Numbered from the stretch's first letter, positions 42,961-52,757 are shown. The stretch is 64,000 nucleotides of DNA from JBJYIN01 sp046237015 (GCF_046237015.1 NZ_JBJYIN010000020.1:31095-95094), one strand, 5' to 3'. A program made the numbers and translations. The notes: generated by a model from the letters alone, not told the origin.

Positions 42961-43913
42961 TGAAGCGTGTTTTGTTTGCCGCCTGTTTGCTGATTGGCAG
43001 TCTGTTTTATTCCACCATCGCCCCGGCTCATACAGAGTCCGGGGCGTTGTTGCAACAGATGAATGGTGCCAGTCGAGCATTAAACTACGAACTCTCTTTT
43101 ATTAATATCACTCAACAGGGGTTCGAGTCTGTCAGATATCGGCATGCCGTGTTTAACAATCATTCTCTGGCCCAATTGGTGTTTATGGACGGGCCAAGAC
43201 GTGAGATCGTCCAACGTGGCAACGAAATCAGCTATTTTGATTCCGGTCTGGAATCTTTTACGTTAGCGGGCGATCACATTGTGGATTCTTTGCCTGCTCT
43301 GGTTTACGCCGATTTTAAAAAACTTGCGATGTACTACGATTTTGTTCCTGCGGACGGGCGAGTGCGTATTGCCGATCGTTTAGCTGTGGGGATTCGAATT
43401 ATTTCCAGAGATGCGACGCGTTATAGCTATGCTGTCTGGATTGATGCTGAATCCAAACTGCCCCTACGGATTGATTTACAGGATCGTAATGGTGAACGTC
43501 TGGAGCAGTTTCTGGTAACGTCATTGATTATTGATAATGATATTGCTAATGCATTGAAACCATTAGAGAACATTGATCTCCCTCCGTTGTTGTCCGCCTC
43601 TACCCCAGAAGATGTTAATTTCACTTGGCGTGCTGAATGGCTACCGATAGGCATGAAGGAAGTTTCACATAGCCGTAGAATATCGCCAGGTACGAATCTG
43701 CCAGTAGAGACGCGTTTATACAGTGACGGGCTATTTAGCTTTTCGATCAATGTTAACCTTTCGCAGGATGTTCGTCCTGAACAGGCTATACGCATAGGGA
43801 GACGTTCAATACATACGGAAGTGCGTAATGATTACGAGATTACGGTTGTCGGCGAAATACCGCCGGCGACGGCTAAACGCATTGCAGATAACGTTATCCA
43901 GAAGGCACAGTAA
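42960..43913 (+). CDS. rseB: Sigma-E regulator RseB
   Basis: The 317-residue periplasmic protein starts with a signal peptide (MKRVLFAACLLIGSLFYSTIAPAH). It has the two RseB domains: the larger LolA-like part (LNYELSFINITQQGFESVRYRH, VYADFKKLAMYYDFV) and a C-terminal part (FTWRAEWLPIGMKEVSHSR, TVVGEIPPATAKRIADNV). It shields RseA from DegS and senses lipopolysaccharide. It overlaps rseA and rseC by one base each. Confidence 0.96.
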   Translation: MKRVLFAACLLIGSLFYSTIAPAHTESGALLQQMNGASRALNYELSFINITQQGFESVRYRHAVFNNHSLAQLVFMDGPRREIVQRGNEISYFDSGLESFTLAGDHIVDSLPALVYADFKKLAMYYDFVPADGRVRIADRLAVGIRIISRDATRYSYAVWIDAESKLPLRIDLQDRNGERLEQFLVTSLIIDNDIANALKPLENIDLPPLLSASTPEDVNFTWRAEWLPIGMKEVSHSRRISPGTNLPVETRLYSDGLFSFSINVNLSQDVRPEQAIRIGRRSIHTEVRNDYEITVVGEIPPATAKRIADNVIQKAQ

Positions 43914-44383
43914 TGATTAAAGAGTGGGCCACGGTGGTGTCATGGCATAATGGAATGGCTGTTCTGCGGTGTGAGCAGCGTTCAGGGTGCAGTGGCTGTC
44001 AGTCTCGTTCGAGCTGTGGAACGGGATTGCTGAATCAGCTTGGTGCGCCTGCCGAACATCTTTTGACCGTGCCCTGTGAGCAACCTCTTGAAGTTGGGCA
44101 ACGTATTGAGTTAGGGATTACTGAGGCGAGTTTGTTGCGTTCGGCGGTGATGGTTTATTTGCTGCCTTTGTTGGGGGTATTCACCGGCTCGGCATTATTT
44201 CAGGCACTTCTGGGAACGGAGTTATCCGCGATTATCGGTGCGTTTGCGGGCGGTGGTCTGTTTTTCTTTCTGGTGAAGTATTGGTCGGTCCGGCTGGGAA
44301 GATCACATCGCTATGAGCCTGTCATCCTGCAAATCGCGCTACCCGGTGAAGTTTTACACATTCAAACAGCGACTCAGTCATAG
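43913..44383 (+). CDS. rseC: SoxR-reducing system protein RseC
   Basis: The 156-residue inner-membrane protein has an N-terminal cysteine-rich segment (CEQRSGCSGCQSRSSCG) and two central spans (SAVMVYLLPLLGVFTGSALF and AIIGAFAGGGLFFFLV). RseC acts with the Rsx complex in reducing SoxR and has a small effect on sigma-E. Its start overlaps the rseB stop. Confidence 0.95.
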   Translation: MIKEWATVVSWHNGMAVLRCEQRSGCSGCQSRSSCGTGLLNQLGAPAEHLLTVPCEQPLEVGQRIELGITEASLLRSAVMVYLLPLLGVFTGSALFQALLGTELSAIIGAFAGGGLFFFLVKYWSVRLGRSHRYEPVILQIALPGEVLHIQTATQS

Positions 44384-44659
44384 GCCGTATTTTATTTAGG
44401 GCAGGTATGATCAATTGACTTGGGTTAGCCGCCGTTATTTTCAATAACTATCATCTGTTAATTTCCCTCTTTTTTGCGCTGTCGTCATTCTGAATAAATC
44501 CCTCATAATTGAGGGTAATGAGCGGGACATGACTAGGTTTTCGCTCTTTTGGCATGTAGAATGCTGCGTTCGGGTGAAATAACATCGCGGCTGTTTTTAC
44601 CCAATGCGCATGCCCATCGGCAAGAATTTCAGGAATATCAAGGTAGAAAAATTTTTATA

Positions 44660-46459
44660 ATGAAGCATATACGAAATTTCTCCATTATTGCCCATATCGA
44701 CCACGGTAAGTCGACATTATCCGATCGTATTATTCAGATTTGCGGTGGTTTAACGGAACGTGAAATGGCTGCGCAGGTTCTTGATTCCATGGATCTGGAA
44801 CGCGAGCGCGGTATTACGATCAAAGCGCAGAGCGTTACGCTGGATTATAAGGCACAGGATGGCCAAACCTATCAGTTAAACTTCATTGACACCCCAGGAC
44901 ACGTTGACTTCTCTTACGAGGTTTCTCGCTCGCTGGCGGCCTGTGAAGGCGCGTTGCTGGTGGTTGATGCGGGGCAGGGGGTTGAAGCGCAAACATTGGC
45001 GAATTGTTATACCGCGTTGGACATGGATCTGGAAGTCGTCCCCGTTCTGAATAAAATTGATTTGCCTGCGGCCGATCCCGATCGTGCTGCCCAGGAAATT
45101 GAAGATATCGTTGGCATTGATGCAACGGATGCTGTGCGCTGCTCTGCCAAAACGGGTGTGGGCGTGCCTGATGTACTGGAACGTTTAGTCCGTGATGTTC
45201 CTCCTCCGACGGGAGATGCTGATGCGCCGTTGCAGGCGCTGATTATTGACTCTTGGTTTGATAATTACCTTGGCGTTGTATCGTTAGTACGGATTAAAAA
45301 TGGTGCGATGCGAAAAGGTGACAAAATTAAGGTAATGAGTACCGGCCAAGTTTATAACGCTGAACGTTTGGGCATTTTTACCCCCAAGCAGATCGATCGT
45401 GATGTATTGAACTGTGGTGAAGTTGGCTGGTTGGTTTGCGCTATCAAAGATATTTTGGGTGCGCCCGTTGGCGATACGTTGACCTTGGCCCGTCAACCTG
45501 CGGAAAAAGCGTTACCGGGTTTTAAAAAGGTAAAACCTCAGGTTTATGCCGGGCTTTTTCCCATTAGCTCCGATGATTATGAAGCTTTCCGCGATGCGTT
45601 GGGGAAACTGAGTCTGAACGATGCTTCCTTGTTTTATGAGCCAGAAAGTTCCACTGCTCTTGGTTTCGGTTTCCGTTGTGGTTTCCTGGGCTTATTGCAT
45701 ATGGAGATCATTCAGGAACGTCTTGAACGTGAATACGATCTCGATCTGATTACTACGGCACCGACGGTTGTCTATGAAGTAGAAACGACAGCAAAGGAGG
45801 TTATCCATGTTGATAGCCCCTCCAAACTACCGCCGCTTAATAATATCCAGGAATTGCGTGAGCCGATCGCTGAATGTCACATGCTGCTACCTCAGGAATA
45901 TTTGGGTAATGTCATTACGTTGTGTATTGAGAAGCGCGGCGTCCAGACGAACATGGTCTATCACGGCAATCAGGTGGCGTTGACCTATGAAATTCCTATG
46001 GCTGAGGTCGTATTGGATTTCTTTGATCGTTTGAAATCGACTTCCCGTGGGTATGCATCGCTCGATTATAGTTTCAAACGTTTTCAGACCTCTGACATGG
46101 TTCGTGTTGATGTGTTAATTAATAACGAACGAGTCGATGCATTGGCACTGATTACGCACAGAGACAATTCTCAGTATCGTGGGCGCGATCTGGTGGAAAA
46201 AATGAAAGATCTTATTCCACGTCAGCAGTTTGACATTGCGATTCAAGCGGCAATTGGTAACCACATTATTGCTCGTTCGACCGTTAAGCAGTTACGTAAG
46301 AACGTGTTGGCGAAATGCTACGGCGGGGACGTTAGCCGTAAGAAGAAACTGTTGCAGAAACAGAAAGATGGTAAGAAACGTATGAAGCAAGTGGGTAACG
46401 TAGAGTTACCGCAGGAAGCGTTTTTGGCCATTTTGCACGTTGGCAAAGACAACAAATAA
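44660..46459 (+). CDS. lepA: Elongation factor 4 (LepA)
   Basis: The 599-residue GTPase has the expected length and motifs: IIAHIDHGKSTLSDR, the switch region RERGITIKAQSVTL, DTPGHVDFSYEV, NKIDLPAA and the C-terminal domain unique to LepA (QFDIAIQAAIGNHIIARSTV). It acts on ribosomes during initiation or back-translocation. The start at 44660 matches the family; an in-frame ATG at 44549 is upstream and unsupported. lepB follows after 16 bp. Confidence 0.97.
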   Translation: MKHIRNFSIIAHIDHGKSTLSDRIIQICGGLTEREMAAQVLDSMDLERERGITIKAQSVTLDYKAQDGQTYQLNFIDTPGHVDFSYEVSRSLAACEGALLVVDAGQGVEAQTLANCYTALDMDLEVVPVLNKIDLPAADPDRAAQEIEDIVGIDATDAVRCSAKTGVGVPDVLERLVRDVPPPTGDADAPLQALIIDSWFDNYLGVVSLVRIKNGAMRKGDKIKVMSTGQVYNAERLGIFTPKQIDRDVLNCGEVGWLVCAIKDILGAPVGDTLTLARQPAEKALPGFKKVKPQVYAGLFPISSDDYEAFRDALGKLSLNDASLFYEPESSTALGFGFRCGFLGLLHMEIIQERLEREYDLDLITTAPTVVYEVETTAKEVIHVDSPSKLPPLNNIQELREPIAECHMLLPQEYLGNVITLCIEKRGVQTNMVYHGNQVALTYEIPMAEVVLDFFDRLKSTSRGYASLDYSFKRFQTSDMVRVDVLINNERVDALALITHRDNSQYRGRDLVEKMKDLIPRQQFDIAIQAAIGNHIIARSTVKQLRKNVLAKCYGGDVSRKKKLLQKQKDGKKRMKQVGNVELPQEAFLAILHVGKDNK

Positions 46460-46475
46460 ATCCTGAGGAGTTGGC

Positions 46476-47426
46476 ATGGCCAATATGTTTGCCGTGATTT
46501 TGGCATTGGTGACGCTTGTCACCGGTATTGTCTGGTGTTTGGAGCGTTTTGTATGGGCACCTGCGCGCCGGAAAAAGTTGGTGACATCGAATGAATTGGC
46601 TGCTTTGCCAAAAGCGGCCCAGCAACCAGGATGGATTGAAACTGTTGCATCAATATTTCCAGTTGTCGCACTGGTCTTGGTTGTGCGTTCATTTATTTAT
46701 GAACCCTTTCAAATTCCCTCTGGCTCAATGATGCCGACGTTGCTGATTGGCGATTTTATACTGGTAGAGAAATTCGCTTACGGTATTAAAGAGCCCTTTA
46801 CTCAACGTACGTTAATTGAAACTGGGCATCCAAAGCGTGGCGACGTGGCGGTATTTAAATATCCATCCGACCCAAAAGTAGACTTTATTAAGCGAGTTGT
46901 CGGTGTGCCTGGCGATCGGGTCAGTTATAACCCGATGACCAAGCAAGTGACAATTAGTCCTGACTGTAGTGCACAGCAATCGTGCGATAAAGCATTGGCC
47001 GTAACGTATAGCAATGTGCAGCCGAGTGATTTTGTGCAGACATTTAATCAGCCGGGTCTGGCGTCACGCAGCGGTTTTTATCAGATCCCTGCGAGCGAAG
47101 ATTATTCTGATGGCATACGTATGGGCGCTCGCAAAGAATCGCTGGGCAATGTTACGCATAATATTCTGGTTGTTCCGGGAGTACAGGATCAGTTGGGTGG
47201 ATATTACCAACAGGCGCAGCAGCAACTGGCTACGTGGGTGGTGCCAGCAGGGCATTATTTCATGATGGGCGACAACCGTGATAATAGTCTCGATAGCCGC
47301 TATTGGGGATTTGTACCTGAAAGAAACCTTGTTGGTAAAGCAACGGCTATCTGGATGAGCTTTGAGAAGCAGGAAGGTGAATGGCCTACTGGCGTTCGAT
47401 TAAGCCGTATTGGTGGTATTCATTAA
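46476..47426 (+). CDS. lepB: Signal peptidase I
   Basis: The 316-residue protein has two N-terminal membrane spans (residues 4-20 and 58-73). The catalytic Ser84 is in IPSGSMMPTL and Lys139 in DFIKRVVGVPGD, and the late GDNRDNSLDSRYWGFVP box is present. It removes signal peptides from exported proteins at the periplasmic face. GAGGAG precedes the start. It is a few residues shorter than E. coli LepB, within normal range. Confidence 0.97.
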   Translation: MANMFAVILALVTLVTGIVWCLERFVWAPARRKKLVTSNELAALPKAAQQPGWIETVASIFPVVALVLVVRSFIYEPFQIPSGSMMPTLLIGDFILVEKFAYGIKEPFTQRTLIETGHPKRGDVAVFKYPSDPKVDFIKRVVGVPGDRVSYNPMTKQVTISPDCSAQQSCDKALAVTYSNVQPSDFVQTFNQPGLASRSGFYQIPASEDYSDGIRMGARKESLGNVTHNILVVPGVQDQLGGYYQQAQQQLATWVVPAGHYFMMGDNRDNSLDSRYWGFVPERNLVGKATAIWMSFEKQEGEWPTGVRLSRIGGIH

Positions 47427-47435
47427 TCAAAGCGA

Positions 47436-47494
47436 TATACTAAATAACCCGAGTTGCGGGAAGCCAATACGCAACTTGAAGTATGATGAGTATA
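47436..47494. repeat. Internally deleted ERIC remnant (59 bp)
   Basis: The ends tatactaaataacccgagttgc and acgcaacttgaagtatga...gtata match the two ends of the full 127-bp copy at 10268; the central core is missing. It lies 9 bp after the lepB stop. Confidence 0.75.
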
Positions 47495-47495
47495 A

Positions 47496-47521
47496 ACGGG
47501 CAGCTTTATTGTGCTGCCCGT
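47496..47521 (+). terminator. Hairpin between lepB and rnc
   Basis: Perfect 9-bp arms acgggcagc (47496-47504) and gctgcccgt (47513-47521) with an 8-nt loop. The tail is only partly T-rich, so it could be a terminator or part of the rnc leader. Confidence 0.6.
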
Positions 47522-47688
47522 TGTAGAATATTTCTCGTGACATTATTTTCGAAATGCTCTTTTTGAAAGAATAAACGCAGGTTCCCTGTCGGGAGCCGAT
47601 GCAAACGAAACAGTTTTGGCTGATTAAATCATGCAGGGCTGTTCCGTATGCTGCTGTTTTTGACGCATCGTTGATCTATTGGTAACAC

Positions 47689-48369
47689 ATGAATCCCATC
47701 CTGATAAATCGTTTACAAAGAAAGCTAGGCTATACTTTCCAGCAATATGAACTCTTGCTACAGGCTCTGACACACCGTAGTGCCAGTAGTAAGCACAATG
47801 AGCGGCTCGAGTTTCTGGGTGATTCCATTCTCAGTTTTGTTATCGCGAACGCGCTGTACCACCAGTTCCCTAAGGTTGACGAAGGGGATATGAGCCGAAT
47901 GCGAGCAACGCTGGTGCGGGGGAACACGCTGGCAGAAATTGCGCGTGAATTTGAATTGGGTGAGTGCTTGCGCCTTGGCCCTGGTGAATTAAAAAGCGGG
48001 GGATTTCGTCGGGAGTCCATTCTTGCCGATACGGTGGAAGCATTGATTGGCGGCATTTTTCTCGACAGCGATATTCAAACTATCGAACGTTTGATTCTTA
48101 ACTGGTATCAAAGTCGGTTGGATGAAATTAGCCCCGGTGATAAGCAAAAAGATCCCAAAACGCGGTTGCAGGAGTTTTTGCAGGGGCGTCATCTACCGCT
48201 ACCAACTTATCTGGTGGTCCAGGTTCGTGGTGAGGCGCACGATCAGGAGTTTACGATCCACTGTCAGGTTAGTGGTTTTGATGAATCGGTAATTGGTACC
48301 GGTTCTAGCCGCCGAAAGGCCGAACAGGCTGCGGCAGAACAAGCGTTGAAAAAACTGGAGCTTGAATGA
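47689..48369 (+). CDS. rnc: Ribonuclease III
   Basis: The 226-residue protein has the RNase III signature ERLEFLGDSILSFVI near residue 39, the second metal-site segment ESILADTVEALIGGIFLD, and a C-terminal double-stranded RNA-binding domain (DPKTRLQEFLQGRHLPLPTY, GTGSSRRKAEQAAAEQALKKL). It cuts rRNA precursors and other dsRNA. In E. coli it controls its own leader. Its stop overlaps the era start. Confidence 0.98.
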   Translation: MNPILINRLQRKLGYTFQQYELLLQALTHRSASSKHNERLEFLGDSILSFVIANALYHQFPKVDEGDMSRMRATLVRGNTLAEIAREFELGECLRLGPGELKSGGFRRESILADTVEALIGGIFLDSDIQTIERLILNWYQSRLDEISPGDKQKDPKTRLQEFLQGRHLPLPTYLVVQVRGEAHDQEFTIHCQVSGFDESVIGTGSSRRKAEQAAAEQALKKLELE

Positions 48370-49271
48370 GCGAAGAACAGACACACTGCGGTTTTATCGC
48401 GATTGTTGGTCGGCCTAACGTTGGTAAATCAACCTTATTGAATCAGTTGTTGGGGCAGAAAATTTCGATTACATCACGCAAGCCTCAGACAACGCGTCAT
48501 CGTATTATGGGGATTCATACGGAAGGGCCTTATCAGGCAATTTACGTGGATACCCCAGGGTTACACATTGAAGAAAAACGTGCAATTAACCGTTTAATGA
48601 ACCGTGCAGCAAGCAGTTCTATCGGCGATGTTGAGCTGATTATTTTCGTTGTGGAAGGGACAAATTGGAACGCCGACGATGAAATGGTATTGAATAAGCT
48701 GAAGGATCAGAAACATCCTGTCCTTTTAGCCATCAATAAAGTCGATAACGTTACCGATAAAACGAAGTTGCTACCCCATATTCAATTCATTAGTCAGCAG
48801 ATGAATTTTCTGGATGTTGTCCCGATTTCTGCGGAAAAGGGGACGAATGTTGATACGGTCGCAAGTATTGTGCGTAAGCATTTACCGCAGGCTGAGCACC
48901 ACTTTCCGGAAGATTATATTACTGACCGTTCACAGCGTTTTATGGCTTCGGAAATCATTCGCGAAAAACTGATGCGTTTTCTGGGTGAAGAGTTGCCCTA
49001 TTCCGTCACAGTAGAGATTGAGCGCTTTGTCACTAATGAGCGTGGCGGATATGATATTAATGGCTTAATTCTTGTTGAGCGTGAAGGCCAGAAAAAGATG
49101 GTCATTGGGAATAAGGGCTCTAAAATCAAAACGATTGGTACAGAAGCCCGCCATGATATGGAAGAGATGTTTGAAGCGAAAGTTCATCTCGAACTGTGGG
49201 TGAAAGTGAAATCAGGGTGGGCCGATGATGAACGGGCTTTGAGAAGCCTGGGCTACAGTGAAGACTTGTAA
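48366..49271 (+). CDS. era: GTPase Era
   Basis: The 301-residue GTPase has GRPNVGKSTLLN, the effector region RKPQTTRHRIMGI, DTPGLH, NKVD and the C-terminal KH domain with GNKGSKIKTIGTEARHDMEEMF. It binds 16S rRNA 3' end and checks 30S maturation. The ATG overlaps the rnc stop by 4 bp, so the two are translationally coupled. Confidence 0.98.
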   Translation: MSEEQTHCGFIAIVGRPNVGKSTLLNQLLGQKISITSRKPQTTRHRIMGIHTEGPYQAIYVDTPGLHIEEKRAINRLMNRAASSSIGDVELIIFVVEGTNWNADDEMVLNKLKDQKHPVLLAINKVDNVTDKTKLLPHIQFISQQMNFLDVVPISAEKGTNVDTVASIVRKHLPQAEHHFPEDYITDRSQRFMASEIIREKLMRFLGEELPYSVTVEIERFVTNERGGYDINGLILVEREGQKKMVIGNKGSKIKTIGTEARHDMEEMFEAKVHLELWVKVKSGWADDERALRSLGYSEDL

Positions 49272-49282
49272 GGTCCACGCCG

Positions 49283-50020
49283 ATGGAAGGCTGGCAACGC
49301 GCATTTGTTTTGCATGGGCGACCTTATAGCGAAACGAGTCTATTGTTGGATTTGTTCTGTGAAAGTGATGGTCGGGTTCGGGTACTGGCAAAAGGGGCTC
49401 GGGCTCGGCGTTCCAATCTTAAAGGGTGTTTACAACCTTTCACGCCACTGTTGGTTCGCTGGAGTGGCAAAGGTGAAGTGAAAACGCTGCGTAATGCGGA
49501 ACCTGTCTCATTAGCTCTTCCTCTTTCTGGTTCCCTGCTCTACAGCGGTCTATACGTCAATGAGTTATTAGCACGAGTGTTGGAGCATGAAACCAATTAC
49601 TCTGCACTCTTTTTTGACTATCTACAATGTTTACAACAGCTTGCTTCTCTTGATTCTTCTCCTGAGCCTGCTCTGCGTCGTTTTGAATTGGCATTATTGG
49701 GATATCTTGGATATGGCGTCGATTTTCTTCATTGCGCAGGGAGTGGTGAGCCTGTATCCGATACCATGACGTATCGATATCGAGAGGAAAAAGGGTTTAT
49801 CGCTAGCCTGATTGTTGATCATCATAGTTTTACGGGCTATGAATTACGTGCACTCGCATCGCGTGAGTTTCCTGACGTAGTAACACTACGAGCGGCTAAA
49901 CGTTTTACCCGTATGGCATTAAAACCCTACCTTGGCGGTCGTCCGCTGAAAAGTCGGGAGCTATTTCGCCAATTTGTTCCTGGGCTTCATGCATCCAAGA
50001 CCATGTCTTCTGATAAATAA
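49283..50020 (+). CDS. recO: DNA repair protein RecO
   Basis: The 245-residue protein begins with the RecO oligonucleotide-binding fold (GWQRAFVLHGRPYSETSLLLDLFCESDGRVRVLAKGARA, LQPFTPLLVRWSGKGEVKTL) and continues with a helical domain. It works with RecR to load RecA on SSB-coated DNA. It lies 11 bp after era, as in E. coli. Confidence 0.96.
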   Translation: MEGWQRAFVLHGRPYSETSLLLDLFCESDGRVRVLAKGARARRSNLKGCLQPFTPLLVRWSGKGEVKTLRNAEPVSLALPLSGSLLYSGLYVNELLARVLEHETNYSALFFDYLQCLQQLASLDSSPEPALRRFELALLGYLGYGVDFLHCAGSGEPVSDTMTYRYREEKGFIASLIVDHHSFTGYELRALASREFPDVVTLRAAKRFTRMALKPYLGGRPLKSRELFRQFVPGLHASKTMSSDK

Positions 50021-50094
50021 TACGATTCCTCTTGTACCCAGAAACCAACACATCAGTGTAAACTGCCGAGCAAGACTTTTTTTGAGGATTGGTT

Positions 50095-50826
50095 ATGGCT
50101 GAATTATTGCTGGGCGTTAATATCGATCATATCGCCACCCTGCGTAATGCCCGAGGAACGGCATACCCGGATCCGGTTCAGGCTGCGTTTGTGTCCGAGC
50201 AGGCTGGTGCTGATGGTATTACTGTCCACCTACGTGAAGATCGCCGTCATATTACCGATCGCGACGTACGTCTTTTGCGAGAAACTATTCAAACCCGCAT
50301 GAATCTGGAAATGGCGGTAACAGAAGAAATGCTGCAAATTGCTTGTGAGCTTAAACCGCATTTTTGTTGCCTGGTACCAGAGAAACGCCAGGAAGTCACC
50401 ACTGAAGGTGGCCTTGATGTTGCAGGCCAGCAAGAGAAAATGAATGATGCTGTCGCCAGATTAACACAGGCTGGTATTTTCGTTTCTCTGTTTATCGATG
50501 CCGATGTACGCCAGATTGATGCCGCTGTGGCAAGCGGTGCACCTTACATTGAAATTCATACCGGTGCCTATGCGGATGCGGAGAGTGACAGTACTCGCCA
50601 GCAGGAGTTTGAGCGTATCCGTGATGCGGCTAAGTATGCGGCGAGCCGAGGGCTGAAGGTGAATGCTGGTCATGGGTTAACCTACCATAATGTGCAACTC
50701 ATCGCGGCGTTACCGGAAATGCATGAGTTAAATATTGGCCATGCCATTATCGGTCGTGCAGTGATGAGCGGCTTAAGTGAAGCGGTTGCGGAAATGAAGC
50801 GTTTAATGAAGGATGCACGTCGCTAA
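50095..50826 (+). CDS. pdxJ: Pyridoxine 5'-phosphate synthase
   Basis: The 243-residue TIM-barrel protein matches E. coli PdxJ: LLGVNIDHIATLRNARGTAYPDPVQAAF, GITVHLREDRRHITDRDV, CLVPEKRQEVTTEGGLDV, and the C-terminal GHGLTYHNVQLIAALPEMHELNIGHAIIGRAV. It joins deoxyxylulose phosphate with the PdxA product to make vitamin B6. The start at 50095 is taken from GAGGA spacing. acpS overlaps its stop by one base. Confidence 0.97.
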   Translation: MAELLLGVNIDHIATLRNARGTAYPDPVQAAFVSEQAGADGITVHLREDRRHITDRDVRLLRETIQTRMNLEMAVTEEMLQIACELKPHFCCLVPEKRQEVTTEGGLDVAGQQEKMNDAVARLTQAGIFVSLFIDADVRQIDAAVASGAPYIEIHTGAYADAESDSTRQQEFERIRDAAKYAASRGLKVNAGHGLTYHNVQLIAALPEMHELNIGHAIIGRAVMSGLSEAVAEMKRLMKDARR

Positions 50827-51206
50827 TGTCGATTCTTGGGTTAGGCACGGATATTGTAGAGGTTGAACGCATTGAATCGATAGTCGAGAGAAGCGGGGAG
50901 CGTTTAGCTCGCCGAATCTTAACGGATATGGAATGGTTGCAATATCAGCAGCATCAGCAACCGATTCGTTTTCTCGCTAAGCGTTTTGCGGCCAAAGAAG
51001 CTGCGGCAAAGGCGTTTGGTACGGGAATTCGTAACGGGTTGGCGTTTGCACAGTTTGAAGTATTCAATGATGAACTAGGTAAGCCTTGTCTACGTTTTTT
51101 TGCGAATGCACAGCAGCTGGCCGAGCGCATGGGGGTAAAAGGTGTTCACCTTACTCTGGCCGATGAACGTCGTTACGCCTGTGCGACGGTCATTCTTGAA
51201 GGTTAG
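50826..51206 (+). CDS. acpS: Holo-[acyl-carrier-protein] synthase
   Basis: The 126-residue protein shows the AcpS pattern: LGLGTDIVEVERIESIVER with the metal-binding Asp, and RFLAKRFAAKEAAAKAFGTGI in the middle. It attaches 4'-phosphopantetheine to acyl carrier protein. The ATG at 50826 overlaps the pdxJ stop. Confidence 0.97.
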   Translation: MSILGLGTDIVEVERIESIVERSGERLARRILTDMEWLQYQQHQQPIRFLAKRFAAKEAAAKAFGTGIRNGLAFAQFEVFNDELGKPCLRFFANAQQLAERMGVKGVHLTLADERRYACATVILEG

Positions 51207-51212
51207 TGACAC

Positions 51213-51473
51213 TTATAGGCTGTCAGCATGGTGCATTAAGACAAATTTCTCCCATAACCGCTCGCTATTCTCTAGATGGGCAGGATCTTTCACAATCGTA
51301 TTATCAATAGGGCAGACTTTTTGACAGGTGGGTGTGTCATAGTGTCCTACGCATTCTGTGCACCGATCCACATCAATTTCATAAGTTTCCATACCCATTG
51401 AGATGGCCTGATTAGGACACTCTGGTTCACACATATCACAGTTGATACATTTATGGGTGATGAGCAATGCCAT
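51213..51473 (-). CDS. yfhL: 2[4Fe-4S] ferredoxin YfhL
   Basis: The 86-residue ferredoxin has two cluster motifs, CINCDMCEPECPNQ and CTECVGHYDTPTCQKVCPI, the second with the longer spacing typical of the Alvin (Chromatium) type. It matches E. coli YfhL in length and in its place converging on acpS. The start at 51473 is the family start; an upstream ATG at 51506 adds 11 residues. Confidence 0.94.
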   Translation of the reverse strand: MALLITHKCINCDMCEPECPNQAISMGMETYEIDVDRCTECVGHYDTPTCQKVCPIDNTIVKDPAHLENSERLWEKFVLMHHADSL

Positions 51474-51965
51474 GGTCGTCTTTTTTGTCTCATAAGCGGG
51501 GCGCAAATTATACCTGTTGACGCGTGTTTAAACACGCATAATAAAAAGAGAAATAGCAATTACATGCGGAATAAATAATATCAGCAGTGAAATAAATTTC
51601 TGACATAAACTGTCACTTGCTGTGAGTAAATAGGAACAAGTTCGTCACCAAAAATAACATTTTTACAACCTTGAACAGATTGATGATAAATGGACAAGTT
51701 ACAGGGCAAAATTACTATTTGTTCATTACATTGACGTCGACGCAATCCTTTAGACTGAAAGCGCTCAGTTGGTTTTTTTTATTATGGTGATGATAGTTTA
51801 TTGATTAGTAAGGTAAATTAATTTGGTTGTGATAGAGATCTTCTTATTTTGATTCATTAATCAGTATGGATTTAATGATTATCACCAATAAAGTTTGTCT
51901 CTGAGACGTCGATAACGATATACATGCGTATGATATAATTCTCATAACTAATAAGTGTCAGTCCA
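51474..51965. other. AT-rich intergenic region between yfhL and pdeH
   Basis: About 490 bp without a gene. It contains the perfect 16-bp palindrome gcgtgtttaaacacgc at 51522-51537, close upstream of yfhL, and very AT-rich DNA before pdeH. Both promoters should be here. Confidence 0.5.
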
Positions 51966-52757
51966 ATGGCGGAACTCATAGTGCGGCAGGAAGGTGATCT
52001 GGATCAGTTTGGGCCCTTGTTTTCCCATCAAGGGAGCTCTGATTCGTTACACGTTGATTATTGGCGGGAATGCCAGCGACGGTATACTTTTCAGCCAATT
52101 TATCGAACGTCAGGCAAACTGATGGCAATTGAGTTGCTTACCTCTGTTTCTTCTCTTACCTTACCGCAAAAACTTATCTCACCTGAAAAATACTTCGCCA
52201 ATATTGATGTTGAGGCGCGTTTACAGATTATTGTGGAACAATTACAACTATTATCCCGTTGGCATTTACGTTTTCTTCGCGAAGAACTGCTTGCGTCAGT
52301 CAATATTGATGGGATGACATTACTGGCTTTGCAACAAAGCCGTGAAGCAAAACGACTGATTTCCTCCATGCCCTGGATTCGTTTTGAAATGGTGGAAAAT
52401 CAGGGAGGGCTACCAAAGGAAACGTTGACTATACTTCCCGAGGCTCAGTCTCTTTGGTTAGACGATTTCGGGTGCGGTATGGCGAATTTTTCGTCATTAA
52501 TGCTGGCTCAATATGACTGTATTAAAGTAGCACGGGAGCTCTTTACTTTGTTACAGCAGAGCGGAGAAGGGCGTGAAGTGTTCCCCGCATTAATCGCGTT
52601 ACTTACCCGGTTTTGCAATTTTGTCGTGATTGAAGGAATTGAAACAAAAGAAGAGTGGGCGATCGTCAAAGCTTCTCATGCCGATGCTGCCCAAGGATAC
52701 TACCTTTCTCGCCCTCAACCGTTTGACAATTTTGAAACATTAGCGTTAGAACTTTAG
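51966..52757 (+). CDS. pdeH: EAL-domain c-di-GMP phosphodiesterase (PdeH/YhjH-like)
   Basis: The 263-residue protein is a stand-alone EAL domain that follows E. coli PdeH: TFQPIYRTSGKLMAIELLT, where Glu56 is in ELL rather than EAL (PdeH has ELLT too). It has Asn113 (SVNIDG), Glu141, Asp166-Asp167 (LDDFGCGMANFSSL), Lys187, Glu223/Glu226 (IEGIE) and Gln243 (AQGYYLSRP). All catalytic residues remain. It lowers c-di-GMP, which in E. coli frees flagellar motility. Here it faces a cyclase gene 780 bp downstream. Confidence 0.88.
   Translation: MAELIVRQEGDLDQFGPLFSHQGSSDSLHVDYWRECQRRYTFQPIYRTSGKLMAIELLTSVSSLTLPQKLISPEKYFANIDVEARLQIIVEQLQLLSRWHLRFLREELLASVNIDGMTLLALQQSREAKRLISSMPWIRFEMVENQGGLPKETLTILPEAQSLWLDDFGCGMANFSSLMLAQYDCIKVARELFTLLQQSGEGREVFPALIALLTRFCNFVVIEGIETKEEWAIVKASHADAAQGYYLSRPQPFDNFETLALEL

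Noticed and set aside
51966..52757. Inactive EAL domain because EAL reads ELL
   Set aside because: E. coli PdeH, an active enzyme, has the same ELLT sequence, and the other catalytic residues are all present.
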